This document shows, in pieces, positions 9,826-20,842 of a DNA stretch of 64,000 nt. Within the stretch, counting starts at the first letter, position 1. The number at the start of each line of letters is the position of its first letter. The notes beneath the pieces are model-generated. The model saw nothing but the letters and a program-made list of their open reading frames with translations. It did not search any database and had not been told where the DNA came from. Origin of the DNA: Pseudopyrenochaeta lycopersici (lineage: Eukaryota > Ascomycota > Dothideomycetes > Pleosporales > Pseudopyrenochaetaceae); assembly GCA_003313425.1 (NCBI GenBank), contig NHZP01000002.1, forward strand, positions 1,488,001 to 1,552,000. The letters run 5' to 3'. The position numbers and the translations under genes were made by a program.

Positions 9826-11289
9826 CTAGACAGCACCAACCGTTGCCTTACCTTTCCCCAAATTATGCGAGGACAACAGCATCTCCCTCAAGCGAGCTTC
9901 TGCTCGCGTCAATTCCTGCTGGCTGTTTGAATTAAGATCTGGCGGTCTAGGCCACGGCAACCATGCTGCGATGGAAGATAATGCACTTGATCGCGTCCAA
10001 GAAGCGGGTAGACTTGTAGTGGAAACGCCTCGGCGATGAGCAAACGCACGTTGTGGTACAGCCGTTTGTGGTCGAGCTTCTGCATACTCGGGAACGTCGT
10101 CCAATCCTGAAGATGTATCGAGGGACAATTGCTTCGACGCTGTTGGCGAGGTTACAAGTGTGATTGAAGGATGGCTCGAGGACGAAGCATGGACTGCCCA
10201 TGCGGGCCCTTGTTGTTTCGGCCCCTCTATTTGCTTTGAGCTTCCTGCTTCCTGATCTCGAAATGTATCGCCGTCAATGGCTTTCCTCTTCCCGCTGCCA
10301 CCACTGATCACACTCTTTAGGCTACCATACGCTGACTGGCTCCGCTTCCTACTACTCGCGATTTTACTTTCTTGCGCTAGTCGCTCGCTCGAGCTACTTG
10401 CTTCGGGCACAGCCATCAGCGTGTTGTCTGCCGCTGTCCACCCCTGACTGACCCTCGACAAGCGACCTCGGCCAACCAAAGCCCCCGTGCTCGCTGCCCA
10501 TCCAGGTCCCGTACCAGTGATCTCACCTTGGGGAGGAAGATGTGAGTCATACTCGTCTGCTAGGCTCATTCTACTACGTGCACATATTTCCGCGATGGCA
10601 TCGATGGCGTCTCTGATCTCCGGGTCCACAGCTCGGAGGATAGCGGAAAACGAGAAGTCGTCTGCTGATGGCAATTGCTCGCTCCTGCCTGCTAGACCTG
10701 CCGACAAGGCTGAAGCGTGTGTATGCCCATTCATAGCAAAGGATCGGGGGGTATTGAATCCTGAGCCAGGACGTGACGTGTGTCGCGACCCCGGGTATGT
10801 GCGTACGACAACAGGCTGGCTTGTGATAGTGGTTCGACTAGAAGTTGACTTCGCAGACTTGCTTTTTGCGGGCGAGGAATGGAACGCGGGGGCATTGAGG
10901 GCGCGAAGCGCGGCGGACTGTGTCGGCGGAAGTGTATTCGTCAATGTCGTAGTTGTACTAGGCACTGAGCCTGTACTTGCCGTCAGGTCAGATGTTGCTC
11001 CTTGTGCATCGACTGAAGGCGCATGGGTGAGGATAGCTGGGACTGGGTTGTCGGAGAGGATAGGTTGCGCGTTGAGCGTGGGTGTGATGTTACTCTCCCA
11101 CAGTATAGAGGACAAACCTGAGGCTACCGAATGCCTGGTTGTCGTTGCAGGCGTCAATGTTGGTGGGAGCGCACTTGATTCCGCGATACCTGAGCCATGG
11201 TGGTTCGCAGGAGGGGTAGAAATTTGCGGAGTAGCTGGCGTCTGAGACGGGTCGCTCTGGGCATTTGAATTCGCCGCTGAGCCGGGCAT
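9826..11289 (-). CDS. Ser/Thr/Pro-rich protein of unknown function
   Basis: Single open frame of 487 residues from ATG 11289 (MPGSAANSNAQ); a further upstream in-frame ATG at 11406 would add 39 residues. Most of the chain is Ser/Thr/Ala/Pro-rich and probably disordered. The middle holds the only ordered-looking block, roughly residues 220-270: ADDFSFSAILRAVDPEIRD, then AIAEICARSRMSLADEYDSH. A basic patch of Ser/Lys/Arg follows (RKRSQSAYGSLK, GSGKRKAID), and near the end are a Trp/Pro-rich WLPWPRPPDL motif and a short helix TRAEARLREMLLSSHNL. The basic patches could serve as nuclear localisation signals. It lies on the same strand as SPO11. No function was recognised. Confidence 0.7.
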   Translation of the reverse strand: MPGSAANSNAQSDPSQTPATPQISTPPANHHGSGIAESSALPPTLTPATTTRHSVASGLSSILWESNITPTLNAQPILSDNPVPAILTHAPSVDAQGATSDLTASTGSVPSTTTTLTNTLPPTQSAALRALNAPAFHSSPAKSKSAKSTSSRTTITSQPVVVRTYPGSRHTSRPGSGFNTPRSFAMNGHTHASALSAGLAGRSEQLPSADDFSFSAILRAVDPEIRDAIDAIAEICARSRMSLADEYDSHLPPQGEITGTGPGWAASTGALVGRGRLSRVSQGWTAADNTLMAVPEASSSSERLAQESKIASSRKRSQSAYGSLKSVISGGSGKRKAIDGDTFRDQEAGSSKQIEGPKQQGPAWAVHASSSSHPSITLVTSPTASKQLSLDTSSGLDDVPEYAEARPQTAVPQRAFAHRRGVSTTSLPASWTRSSALSSIAAWLPWPRPPDLNSNSQQELTRAEARLREMLLSSHNLGKGKATVGAV

Positions 11290-11729
11290 TGTGGGTTTTG
11301 CTCTACTGGTGCTGCAGGTCAATGCATAGCCGCTATGCGACGCAGTCTGAGTTGTTGGACGTGGGCTGCAGTGATCGAGATGGATGCGCTGGCGAACGCG
11401 GAACATGCTTGGCGCGATAGCCCCGTCCTACCGCAGACCGGGTCTCTGCCATTGGACAACGTTACACAGACAGCGGCCAGAGGCCTTCAAATATCCACGC
11501 CAGCTGCGCATCTTTGGCAGCGATCAACGTTACTCGCAAACGACGGAATTGTTGCCCAAGGCCATCTCAGTCGATCTTCCTCCGTTACAATAACTCTCAA
11601 TTCTCCTCACGACAAAGTTTTCTGCACAGTGCCGCGTGAACAGTGATGAGAGGAGAAGGTGACACACATAAATGTCCACATGTCGACGCAAACCCAGTCT
11701 CCTCAGGGACACCCATATACTTGATCCCC

Positions 11730-13470
11730 TTAGAAAAGCATACCATCATCAGAGCCGGTGTGATCAATCGGCTGCCGGCTAGTCTGCTCTAATGTCTTGC
11801 CAAGCTCAGTGCATACCCATGATACCAACCCACCAGGTAGCTCGTCCAGTATCTGCATCTCAGCCTTGATATTTAGCATTAGCATTTTCTGGAGTTCTTG
11901 TCGCCACCCCTGTTCTGGACCATCCTCAGTGCACAAGTCCCACTCCAGCATTCGGACTGCTCTAGTACGGTCTCGCGCAGTAAGCTTTATGAGACCCTGA
12001 AGTTCAGGCATCATGTTTGTGTTACTTTCGTCTATCGGAGTTCGGCTTATGTGGTGACTCTTTACACCAAGCCAGCGGATGTTGGGCAAGCTGAGCGCTG
12101 GTGTTCCATTCGGCACAGCACCCTCGTGGGCAAGGCGGTACGAGCCATATTGGTACGTGGACAGGATGGCAATTCCGTCGGGGTCCAAGTCCACCAAGGC
12201 ATACACGGGGATATGTGGGGCATGATCTACCAAGTGGCGCAGGAATTTTCTTGAAGCCAGGTCGGGATATCCTTTCGCCTATGTACACGTCAGCGGGAGT
12301 CAAATGATGCTGTGGGACACTCACAGTCAGTACTACTCCATTAGAGCGGAGTGCCTCCCATTGTGAGCAGCTCAATATAGATCTGAACGTTGCCTTGCGT
12401 CCCATTTTAGTGCGGATTGCAATCTTTGAATCATTCATACCTCTTTTTCAATAACAAGGACCCAGTGAGTTGATGTTAAATCTAATACATCTTTCTCTCC
12501 AATTGTAGGAACTAGTATACCCTAAATGATTCGTCAGCCAAAAGAGTAGCTACCAGTCAGTTTCTAACATGCCTCCCTGTCAGTCATGCCATCAACTCGG
12601 TGACTGCCCTCACGAATCAAGTTGAAGTTGCCGGCGACAAGGCCCTTTGCGGCGGCTGTCTAGGAACTTTAGGCTCGAGCAGAATAATTTATAACAGAGA
12701 GAATCGCGTACAACATTCAATTGAGACCTAGTAACGCCCAAAGTACACGCCAGATCGTCCACATATCGATCGACAATTGACTGCCTGACAAACAGGTTCG
12801 GATGTCTGTAGTAGAGGTCTCTGTTTTCAATCAATGATCGCACAATGGACCGGGTGCGAACTGAAGTACCGTTTGGTCATGATGGTATTGTCGACAAGGC
12901 TACTGTGAATGTGTTCTAGGATTCGTAAAAGCACAGCTAAATGGCCGTCAGTGCCTTCAATCTAGTGTAAGTCTGAAACTCACTGAAGTTCCATGCTTCA
13001 TGCGCACTTGCACCTGGGAAGCTGATAGTTCGTGTCTTGGGTTCAGGAGGCAGATCATTGCCATCGATAGTGTTGTTTCGCCGTCGAGAGAAAGTTGCTC
13101 TGGATACCAAAGTGATAGTGAGTGATTCGCTTTCTTCTAGGAGACTATCCACGATCTCCTCTAGCATGGCTTCAATGCGAGCTATGACCCAACATCTGGA
13201 AGAGATCAGTTACGCGGAGGGAACCCATACATCAACGAAATACCTGTCACGAATGGGTGCCTGGGCGCATTTGAATGCATGGTTATCGATCTGTGTGTCA
13301 GCCATCGCTGGCTTTACCATTTGGCTTACTTGCGCACCCGACAGCACAAGCTCGTCCTCATCGGTAGCAAAGAGGAGATCATCTTCAGAGTCATCGCTTA
13401 AGGCGTCATGCAGACACATCTGCGGAGCTTGGTCGCTGAGTAGCGTGTCGTCAAAGTCGTCAACATCCAT
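11730..13470 (-). CDS. SPO11: Spo11, meiotic DNA double-strand-break transesterase (Top6A family)
   Basis: Makes the DNA breaks that start meiotic recombination, acting in the nucleus as a topoisomerase-VI-A-like dimer. Eight exons: 13244-13470, 12984-13195, 12870-12936, 12712-12820, 12573-12659, 12441-12521, 12325-12393 and 11730-12278, giving 466 residues. The N-terminus is acidic. The winged-helix part has TKRDLYYRHPNLF, whose Tyr-Tyr pair near residues 172-173 contains the catalytic Tyr. TOPRIM follows, with WVLVIEKEATF (Glu) and ALVDLDPDGIAIL (the DxD metal site), then TYQYGS. Every splice keeps a conserved motif. Intron 12522-12572 is GC-AG (GCATGT...TTTAG). The gene is divergent from the CAF-1 gene. 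Confidence 0.95.
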
Positions 13471-14101
13471 GTTTGCCTCACAGTGTCAAGCATACCAAGG
13501 TAGCAAATTGGTTGATTATGACGCTGACCCCGCCGCTGTTGATGAACTTAGAGGGAATTTAAAGGTTTACTGTTGGAAACATTTGGTGAGTACAACATGA
13601 AAAGACAGTGAAGAGGGATTGGGAAGGGACGAGCATAGCATGGAGAGTCGCAATGGATTCACGTTGACTAGAGGCAAAGAATGGGTTACGCCCGATTGAT
13701 TTCACTCGTAATGCGTCAGTGTATTCCTTTCTGAAATTTCTGAAATTTTCGAAAAAGGCAAAAGGCCAATCGTCATGTATGCCCAAATTGACTTTGTTCG
13801 TGCGACGATGGTGTTCGTGGGTTGAAAGGTGCGCTTTCCTAACTAGGAAACTACGCAATGAGATTGTGGAAAGAGCGGCAATCGACTCGCAGCGCAGTTT
13901 CCAGGCGAGCGCCAAGGCAACCCGCGCTTTCCACGCGCAACGCGTCGCGCCTCCCATCGCCGTCGCGTCTGCTCTCTGCACATTGATTGTCACAACCACC
14001 AATATTTATCAACCCCAACCGCAACAATTGTCCGCCAAATTACTGCAGGCCTCTCTCAAACGGTTCAGATTACGAATATATACACATCTCCATTCGCAAT
14101 C
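13471..14101. promoter_or_regulatory. divergent promoter SPO11 / CAF-1 large subunit
   Basis: A 631 bp region between two divergent genes. An ACGCGT hexamer (MluI cell-cycle-box consensus, bound by MBF in yeasts) lies at 13940-13945, with a neighbouring ACGCGC at 13933-13938, about 160 bp before the CAF-1 ATG. Function is inferred from the consensus only. Confidence 0.35.
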
Positions 14102-16084
14102 ATGGAGGACCCAATTGCTCCAATCTCCCAGAAACGCCCACGCGAGGACGATGATGATGAGCCTCCCGTGTCAACGCCCGTCAAAGCGATCAGGTCAGAA
14201 GCCTCCACGCCGTTGTCAGTTCTATCGCATATTCAAACTCCATCACCTCTCAAGAGCACTGCCCCCAGCTCGGCACTACCTGCTACGAGCAGTGCACCAC
14301 AACCAGCCAAGAGGCGAAAGTTGACTGAAAAGGAGAAAGATGACCAGCGCATAGAGAAGGAGGCCAAGGCCAAGGCTCGAGCGGAGAAGAAGGCCCAGAA
14401 GGATGCTGAGGACAAAGTCAAGGCTGAGCAGAGGGCCCAAAAGGAGGAGGAAAAGCGGTCAAAAGAGGAGGAGAAACGTAAGAAAATAGAAGAGCGGGAC
14501 GAGAAGAAACGCCAAAAGGAAGAGGAACAGCAGCAAAGAGAAGAAGAAAAGGCAAAGAAAGAGCGTGTAAGTCCACCCGCATTGTCTCTTTCAGCTATCC
14601 CTGGAGATCTTCCAGACGCTTCTTTAAACCTCACCAAACATTTGCAGCGGGCGCGAAATGGCTTCGGCGTATTCGAAGCTGCCTACGTAAAAGGTCTCAT
14701 CTTATCAGAAGCTATGCTAACGTTGCGTCAGGCCCAGATGAAGCTCAACGCTTTCTTCCTGAAGCCGAAAATCACAGCAGTGAATACAGGACAGGCTACG
14801 GTAGATTCAACTCAGACCCCTGCCGCACCATCAGTATCATTATTACCAGAACCATCTGGGGTCATAACTAACTCGCTTCCGCCCTCTCCACAGAAGTCTC
14901 TCATTAAGAATGCTCAATCAGACTACGAGCGATATTTTCTTCCCTTCAACTTAGCTGCAAACGTGATTCTGGCACCTAAGAACGCGTTCTATGAAGATCC
15001 TCTTAAGCTAAAGGCCGCCCAAGCACGACTAGACAACATTATCGCCCAGCAAGATATTTGCATGGAAGACATAACCCCAGGGACTTTCAAGGCGTCCTTT
15101 CAAACTTTTGGCCGTCGAGGTCTGCGGACTGCTTCCGTCATGGAGGTTGTTGAGTGCGTTAATGGCTCATCCAACCGGCCTATCGATCTAACTAACGACC
15201 GAGACACAACTTCATCACAGCCACTCGATATGCTTAAGGACATCCCGATGAAGTACCTCCACTTCGGTGAAGACGTTCGCCCGCCATATTACGGAACATA
15301 TACCAGATCATATACGGACGCTGAAGCAGCTCGACTGGCTCGCAATCCTCTCTCCAAAGTGCGCCAGGATACAAACTACGATTACGACTCTGAGGCGGAA
15401 TGGGACGAGCCTGAAGAAGGCGAGGACCTGGATTCTGATGGTGAGGATGATATTGATGAAGAAGCCGAAGACGAGATGGATGGCTTCCTTGATGATGAGG
15501 AAGATCCCCAAGTCAAGCGGCGGCTTATCAGCGGTGACCTCGTCCCTGTCAGCACTGGTTTGTGTTGGGAGGACATGCACAAGGTGTCCAGATTGAACGA
15601 CGGATCGGGAGCCATCTGTACCGATTTCAAAGAGTTCAAGATGGGATTCTTGCTTGAGCCACAACTTCATGCCATTGACCCCTTCTCAACTGCCTACTGG
15701 GTGCCAGAACCTACGCCCGCCACGCTGACCGTTATGCCTTTGAGCAAGGACACTTGTACCAACAATCACATGTTTCCACCACGGGCGCCTCTGGCCCAAC
15801 GTACGATGAATGGCCTGCTTAACACTCTCAATACCCCCCAGCACCCGCCGTCTACCAGCGCCTCCAAGCCCGTTAAAGCGAAACGGCTGATCCCGACTGA
15901 GCAGCTTCCAGCATTCAAAGCGGAGATCGACGGGAAAGACCTCACCAAGCTCGGCATGGTAGAAGCCTTAAAGAAGGTATTTCCTAAGCTCCCGAAAGAT
16001 GCTATTACGAACACCTTGAGTGTCGTAGCTGCTAGAGTTGGTCCCACCGAGAAAGAAAAGCGCTGGGTGTTGATAAGTAATTGA
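14102..16084 (+). CDS. RLF2: Chromatin assembly factor 1 large subunit (Cac1/Rlf2/p150)
   Basis: Largest subunit of CAF-1, which loads newly made H3-H4 onto replicated DNA through PCNA. The frame is open for 660 codons, but 14567-14731 looks like an in-frame 165-bp intron (GTAAGT donor, GCTAAC branch, GCGTCAG acceptor). The spliced protein would be 605 residues. Order: acidic/basic N-terminus, a long Lys/Glu/Arg-rich coiled coil (residues about 75-155), a PIP box QMKLNAFF directly at the splice, then a linker. The conserved H3-H4 binding core follows: MKYLHFGEDVRPPYYGTYT, the acidic YDSEAEWDEPEEGEDLDS run and RRLISGDLVPVSTGLCWED. A winged-helix-like C-terminus ends the protein. It is divergent from SPO11. 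Confidence 0.95.
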   Translation: MEDPIAPISQKRPREDDDDEPPVSTPVKAIRSEASTPLSVLSHIQTPSPLKSTAPSSALPATSSAPQPAKRRKLTEKEKDDQRIEKEAKAKARAEKKAQKDAEDKVKAEQRAQKEEEKRSKEEEKRKKIEERDEKKRQKEEEQQQREEEKAKKERVSPPALSLSAIPGDLPDASLNLTKHLQRARNGFGVFEAAYVKGLILSEAMLTLRQAQMKLNAFFLKPKITAVNTGQATVDSTQTPAAPSVSLLPEPSGVITNSLPPSPQKSLIKNAQSDYERYFLPFNLAANVILAPKNAFYEDPLKLKAAQARLDNIIAQQDICMEDITPGTFKASFQTFGRRGLRTASVMEVVECVNGSSNRPIDLTNDRDTTSSQPLDMLKDIPMKYLHFGEDVRPPYYGTYTRSYTDAEAARLARNPLSKVRQDTNYDYDSEAEWDEPEEGEDLDSDGEDDIDEEAEDEMDGFLDDEEDPQVKRRLISGDLVPVSTGLCWEDMHKVSRLNDGSGAICTDFKEFKMGFLLEPQLHAIDPFSTAYWVPEPTPATLTVMPLSKDTCTNNHMFPPRAPLAQRTMNGLLNTLNTPQHPPSTSASKPVKAKRLIPTEQLPAFKAEIDGKDLTKLGMVEALKKVFPKLPKDAITNTLSVVAARVGPTEKEKRWVLISN

Positions 16085-18011
16085 TTATCCTATACCACTT
16101 TCTTGGCTCCATGGGTCATAGAATCTTTCTCGCCGCACAGCGATTTTCACAACATATCAAGGTCGCACGACAATGTAGAACATAGGTTTACGACCAGGCC
16201 GACTTGATGGGCTCTATGTATAGCTCTAGACAGCAGTGTTACTACTCTTCAGCGTGTGTATAAGTTGCCATTGTCAAGCGTTTAAGTTTGGAGTTCGGAG
16301 TTGCACGGTGTTCAATAGGAGGTTATGGACATGTATCACATGAAGATCATATCTCTCAAAGAGAACGCGACGTGACCACCAAAGGTGGTCGTTAGATAGG
16401 AAACATTTCAATCATCATCATTTATCTGATTATGCTAGGTGGTTGTCATATTAGGCTGATGTACATTCTGTGGCTCACACGCTGGCAAATCATCCGCTTA
16501 TCCGCGTTTCATGTACATTCACTTGGCGGTTCGCAGGCGCCGACAGCACACCATATCAGACATGGACACGACTATCCAAGGTCTATCTACATTAGCGTTT
16601 GCCACTAGGCGCTGCAACGGGCCGGAGCGGCTCCTTGGCTAAAGCCGAGGAGATAGACTGATACCGCCAGGTCCCCCCAAGACCAGCCTGAGTATGTCTG
16701 CTACACAACGCAGCACGACTCTAGCAAACACATAAGAAAATGTGTTCCGGACCTGGCAAGCAGATATCCCACAAACGATGACAGTAATCAGTGCTGACCT
16801 TAGAGAATCTCACACCGCCTTAGGCGTTTGTCTTAGCCGGCGATAGAGCCAGCATCATCGCCATTGGAGGGTGCGATAGATGCCCTCAGACTTGACTGAC
16901 CTAAAGGCTTAGTCGCGGCAGTCCCCATAACGTAAAGAGCGTATCTTATCCTTCCCTTGCTTCTGAGGCCCTTGTAAATATAAGCACTGAGTGTACACGC
17001 CAGATGCTGTCTCTTGGCTAATAGTGGTACGTACCACAGACTTGTGGTGGCCGCTTTACCGAGTCTGGTCAAACGTTGGAGCAACTCAAAACCTGCAGGT
17101 GCATTCAGAGGGGTATTCCCCGCTATATCTTCGGAGAAAGATGATTAGCATATATAACGGTAGTTGTAGCATCCAGCTGTTCTCAAATTTGTGCCCAGAG
17201 AATAGAGAGGCAATCAACCGAAATAGAAGACATGCGGGGAAGATTGGGGTGTGGAAGTCTGGGAACAAGACGGATGGCGTTCATCTCCGAATGAGCCGTT
17301 ACCGGATGGCGAGATCCAAGCTTTCCGAGCGGGTACACAATTAATGTGCTGATAGTTGATGCAAATGTTGCGTGAGCAGAGAAGTCGAGGTTAAGAATAG
17401 CCTCGACCATTCGACTCCACATCTGCGCCGAAGTCCGTGCGCCCGGGCGCTTGCGATCTGACGAAGCACTCTTATCCAATCAACCGCGCCTTGTAAACGC
17501 CCACCTATGTTTAGTGCAACAAGCTTCAACAGCTGTCCAATCTCCTTTCGCTACGTTCCATCATAGCTTACTTCCGGAGAGGAATATCTTTTCTCCCATG
17601 CATATCCTTCCTGGAAGCGCCTACGCCAGCCCTTCCCTGGCCATTGTACTCCTGCAACAGCATCAGCAGGCGCTCTTGAGCAGCGGTTCTGTCATTTGCG
17701 GCTCTAGACGGCGCCCAGATATGCACCTTTGCGCTGTGGTCGGATCCTTATGTGGATACTCCGACATGCAAGAATAGCAAGCGCGTCGTCTGACTGGCCG
17801 AATTACCTGCAGGCTCATCTAAGCGTATGAATTGTACGCATGTAAGAGACCTACAAAGACACCGCGTCGCCTTCAAGACCCAGTTCAAGGTTTGAGACGT
17901 TTCGTGATTGCCCCTGTTGTCCATTCTTGCCAGCGGGTATTGTAAGCATATACATTGTTGCTTTGCTTGCCTTGATCGCTTGCTGGACTCAAGCGTTCCT
18001 AATCATTCACG
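16085..18011. other. 1.9 kb gene-poor region
   Basis: No confident gene. On the minus strand between about 17,770 and 16,830 several short open frames contain protein-like stretches (for example DRTAAQERLLMLLQEYNGQG near 17,650 and APAGFELLQRLTRLGKAA near 17,080). They are in different frames and could be remnants of a lost gene. No family was recognised. Confidence 0.35.
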
Positions 18012-19528
18012 ATGGCGTCGCTCATCTTCTATCTTTCCGCAACTGTGCTGTTCGCTCAGTCAACAGTTGCTTTCAACTGCTCAAAGAAACCGATCTACGT
18101 CGACATCCATAAACGCGCCGTCCACGATTCACCAGTATTTCAGTATGGCTCTTTTATCGGTTCGGGGACCCCGGCACAGAACCAAAGTCTCTGGCCATCG
18201 TTAGCACAGAACCATACTTCATTTGCGTCACATGTCTATTGCAAAGACAACAGCACACTGAAAAACTGTGATCGATCAACAGGAGGCTTCTTCAATCATC
18301 AAGAGTCAACTACGTAAGTCACACTGACCAGGATATTGAAAAGCACTGTACTTACGAGTACATCAGTTTCGTGGAGAGCGAAAACTTCAAGACATTAGAC
18401 ACATCAGGCAATCAGTTTACGGGATTTTTTGGCCAGGAAACGATTCGATTATACACTCACTTCTTCGAAACAGATGGCGCGTCACAGACGCTCGTAGAGA
18501 ATTCAACAATACAAGTTGCCGAGCGAGGATCAATAACGCCTGCAAGAGTGGGTATTGGATCATCTTCGACTTTGCTGCGAGATCTTGCTGGTCGGGACAT
18601 GATCGCTGGGAAAACTTATTCATTATACATTGGGCAAGGTTTCGATCGTGCGGGCGGAGCTGTCAATGGCAGCAATGTATTCGGAGGCTACGACTCCGGT
18701 CGCTTCACTGGGGTGCCTCACAAGTACCCCATGAACATTGCAAACGTCAACCCGATGAGTGTGCGCATCAAAGACATCGTCATAACAAACTCGAAAGATA
18801 GCACCAACGTCTCGCTATTCGACCCTGCCGTCTTCACTGACATGAAGTCCCGGCCTGAAGATTTCGAGGCGCAAATCACAACCGAACAGTTCCCACTCTC
18901 GCTGCCATACCAGCTCACGAAGAACTTCATCACCCGGCTAGGTGCGGAAAAAGACAATACGTGGGGGGATAACTCTCTGAAGCTTAAGAATGCTTTCAAC
19001 GGAACACTCTCCATTGTCCTCGAAGACGGCTTCACGGTGACGCTCCCGCCGCAGGTTCTCATGAACGCTTCAAACATCACTCCCATCCAAGACCGCGACG
19101 AAAAGGCAGCAACACCTTTCTACCTTGGAGCAGCTTTCCTTACCCAAGTCTATCTGATGGCCGACTTCGAGTCCAACAACTTCTTCCTCGCGCCTGCCGT
19201 CCAGAAGAATAACATGGTCATGCCACAAACTTTCTGCCCGAAAACCACACCTGTCGCCTACGAGCGTCCACAACAGAGTCAATGGCAGAGGCAAGGTCTC
19301 ATTGGTGCAGTGTTGGGCGGTGTAATAGGAGGTTTGGGCACCATTGCTGCGCTGTACTGCTTGTGGGTTACTTGGATGAGGAAGAAGGACGAGCGAAGGT
19401 TGAGGAGGGAGTTGAAAAAGAACCAGAAGCAGAAGATGGAGCAAATGGATGTTGAGGACGCGCCGAGCTTTGACCCGCCGCCGAAGAATGCAGCAAAGGC
19501 TATTTTTTGGAGGAGGAACAAGCTTTGA
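18012..19528 (+). CDS. pepsin-fold (A1-like) membrane protein, catalytically dead
   Basis: Two exons, 18012-18313 and 18367-19528, around intron 18314-18366 (GTAAGT...CATCAG), giving 487 residues. The N-terminus is a signal peptide (ASLIFYLSATVLFAQSTVA), followed by many N-glycosylation sequons. The body follows fungal aspartyl-protease-like proteins, with GKTYSLYIGQGFDRAGG then NVFGGYDSGRFTG in the flap and linker region. Neither catalytic Asp motif is present: QNQSLWPSLAQN stands where DTGS is expected, and EQFPLSLPYQLTKNF where the second D[ST]G is expected. Near the end are one membrane helix (GLIGAVLGGVIGGLGTIAAL) and a Lys/Arg-rich cytoplasmic tail. It is probably a cell-surface non-enzymatic protein. 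Confidence 0.85.
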
Positions 19529-20842
19529 TTAAGCTTCTTGTGTTGTCGACTTCACTTCTTTCAGCTCGTACCATTATACCCAGAGACGGCAGTGCGCCGC
19601 TCAGCTTTAGTACAATTTCAATTGCATATCAGTGCCACTTTCAGATACTCGTATTTCTACCATCGAGGTGATGCCTTTATCGTAGTGTACACTGGCGTCT
19701 ATACTAAAGTATGTTCCAGCACAGACAATATACGTTTTCAACTTCAACAGCGACTGGAGTGAAGACAAGGACGTATGATTCGCTTACTAATGGCCACCAA
19801 CACTTCTTGTCTCCCAGGTCGCGGATCTTTCATTTTCTCACCAACATATCATTAGAATGCGACTCGTTCTTGTTACAATCGACTCAGTAATGCGATTTTT
19901 TGTCTCGAACACCGTCTCAATTCCCGTATTGAAGTTGATGACTGGCTATGGTTGTCTCGGGAAGAAAGGCAACTTGTAGTCAACACAGCACTACGTACCG
20001 GTTGCCAGGTACTTGGTGCTCTGATACATGGAAGCTATCCCAGCAATTGGTCAAGACGGTGGTCAAGACAACCAGCAAAGAGGAACACTAGTCTCACTCT
20101 CCCTCTCGAAGTCGCTAACGTTTCCCATCTGCGCTGTAGTACTGACGCAGAACAAGACTCTTTCTATTGCCTTCATAAACACGACAATATCATCCTCAAC
20201 AACAACCTTCATGCGGATTACAAGAAGGAAACAGTGGCGGCGCCACAATTAGGCCTAATGAACATACACTAGAGACCTTGCAATGTGCAGAAAGAGAAAA
20301 TCCACTTGTAGCAATTGCTCGTGACTAGTCATCTGATCAAGTTTAAGGGCATTGTAAGTCACAATGACCAGTGAGCTGCTTCCAGGCTTGATATTTTCGA
20401 AGTTTTGTTTTGCGATTTGTTCGGTTAGATCCGGTGGGTTACATTCCACAGGGGACTCTCCTTCGGTACCCAAAATCCGTTGTTTTGCTCTTCATATTTC
20501 CACTAGCATTCCTCGCTATTGAACCTAGCGACCACAAGTAGTCGCCCAAATATATCAGAATGTATGTTTACATGCGGCATCCCAACGTGTTAGGATGGAT
20601 GCGTAAACGCATTTGCCGCGGATTTCGCTGCGCCGTTCGTTACTCCACGGTCGTTTGACAGGACAAGGAAAAGGACAAGGACAAGAGGAGGATACTTTAC
20701 GACAACGACTATTCAAAACCGCCTTCTGACGCCCACCGAGCCAGGAGACTGGCCGGCACGAATCGACGCGGAGTGATAGAGACGCGTACGGCGGACGAAT
20801 GATCAGGCACTGTCAAATCTCAATCGAAAGAAAGAAGCCTCA
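19529..20842. other. 1.3 kb intergenic, no gene seen
   Basis: No supported coding region. A short purine tract of GGACAA/GGAAAA repeats lies at about 20,658-20,690. An ACGCGT hexamer lies at about 20,782, some 60 bp before the next ATG. Confidence 0.45.

Noticed and set aside
10487..11245. 252-codon plus-strand frame
   Set aside because: Antisense shadow of the Ser/Thr-rich minus-strand gene, whose codon bias opens this frame.
14567..14594. 28-bp GTAAGT...TTTCAG segment in CAF-1
   Set aside because: Too short for a fungal intron and its removal breaks the frame; the acceptor at 14731 fits better.
16833..17770. possible minus-strand gene from several short frames
   Set aside because: No splice set joins the pieces and no family is recognisable; noted only as possible remnants.
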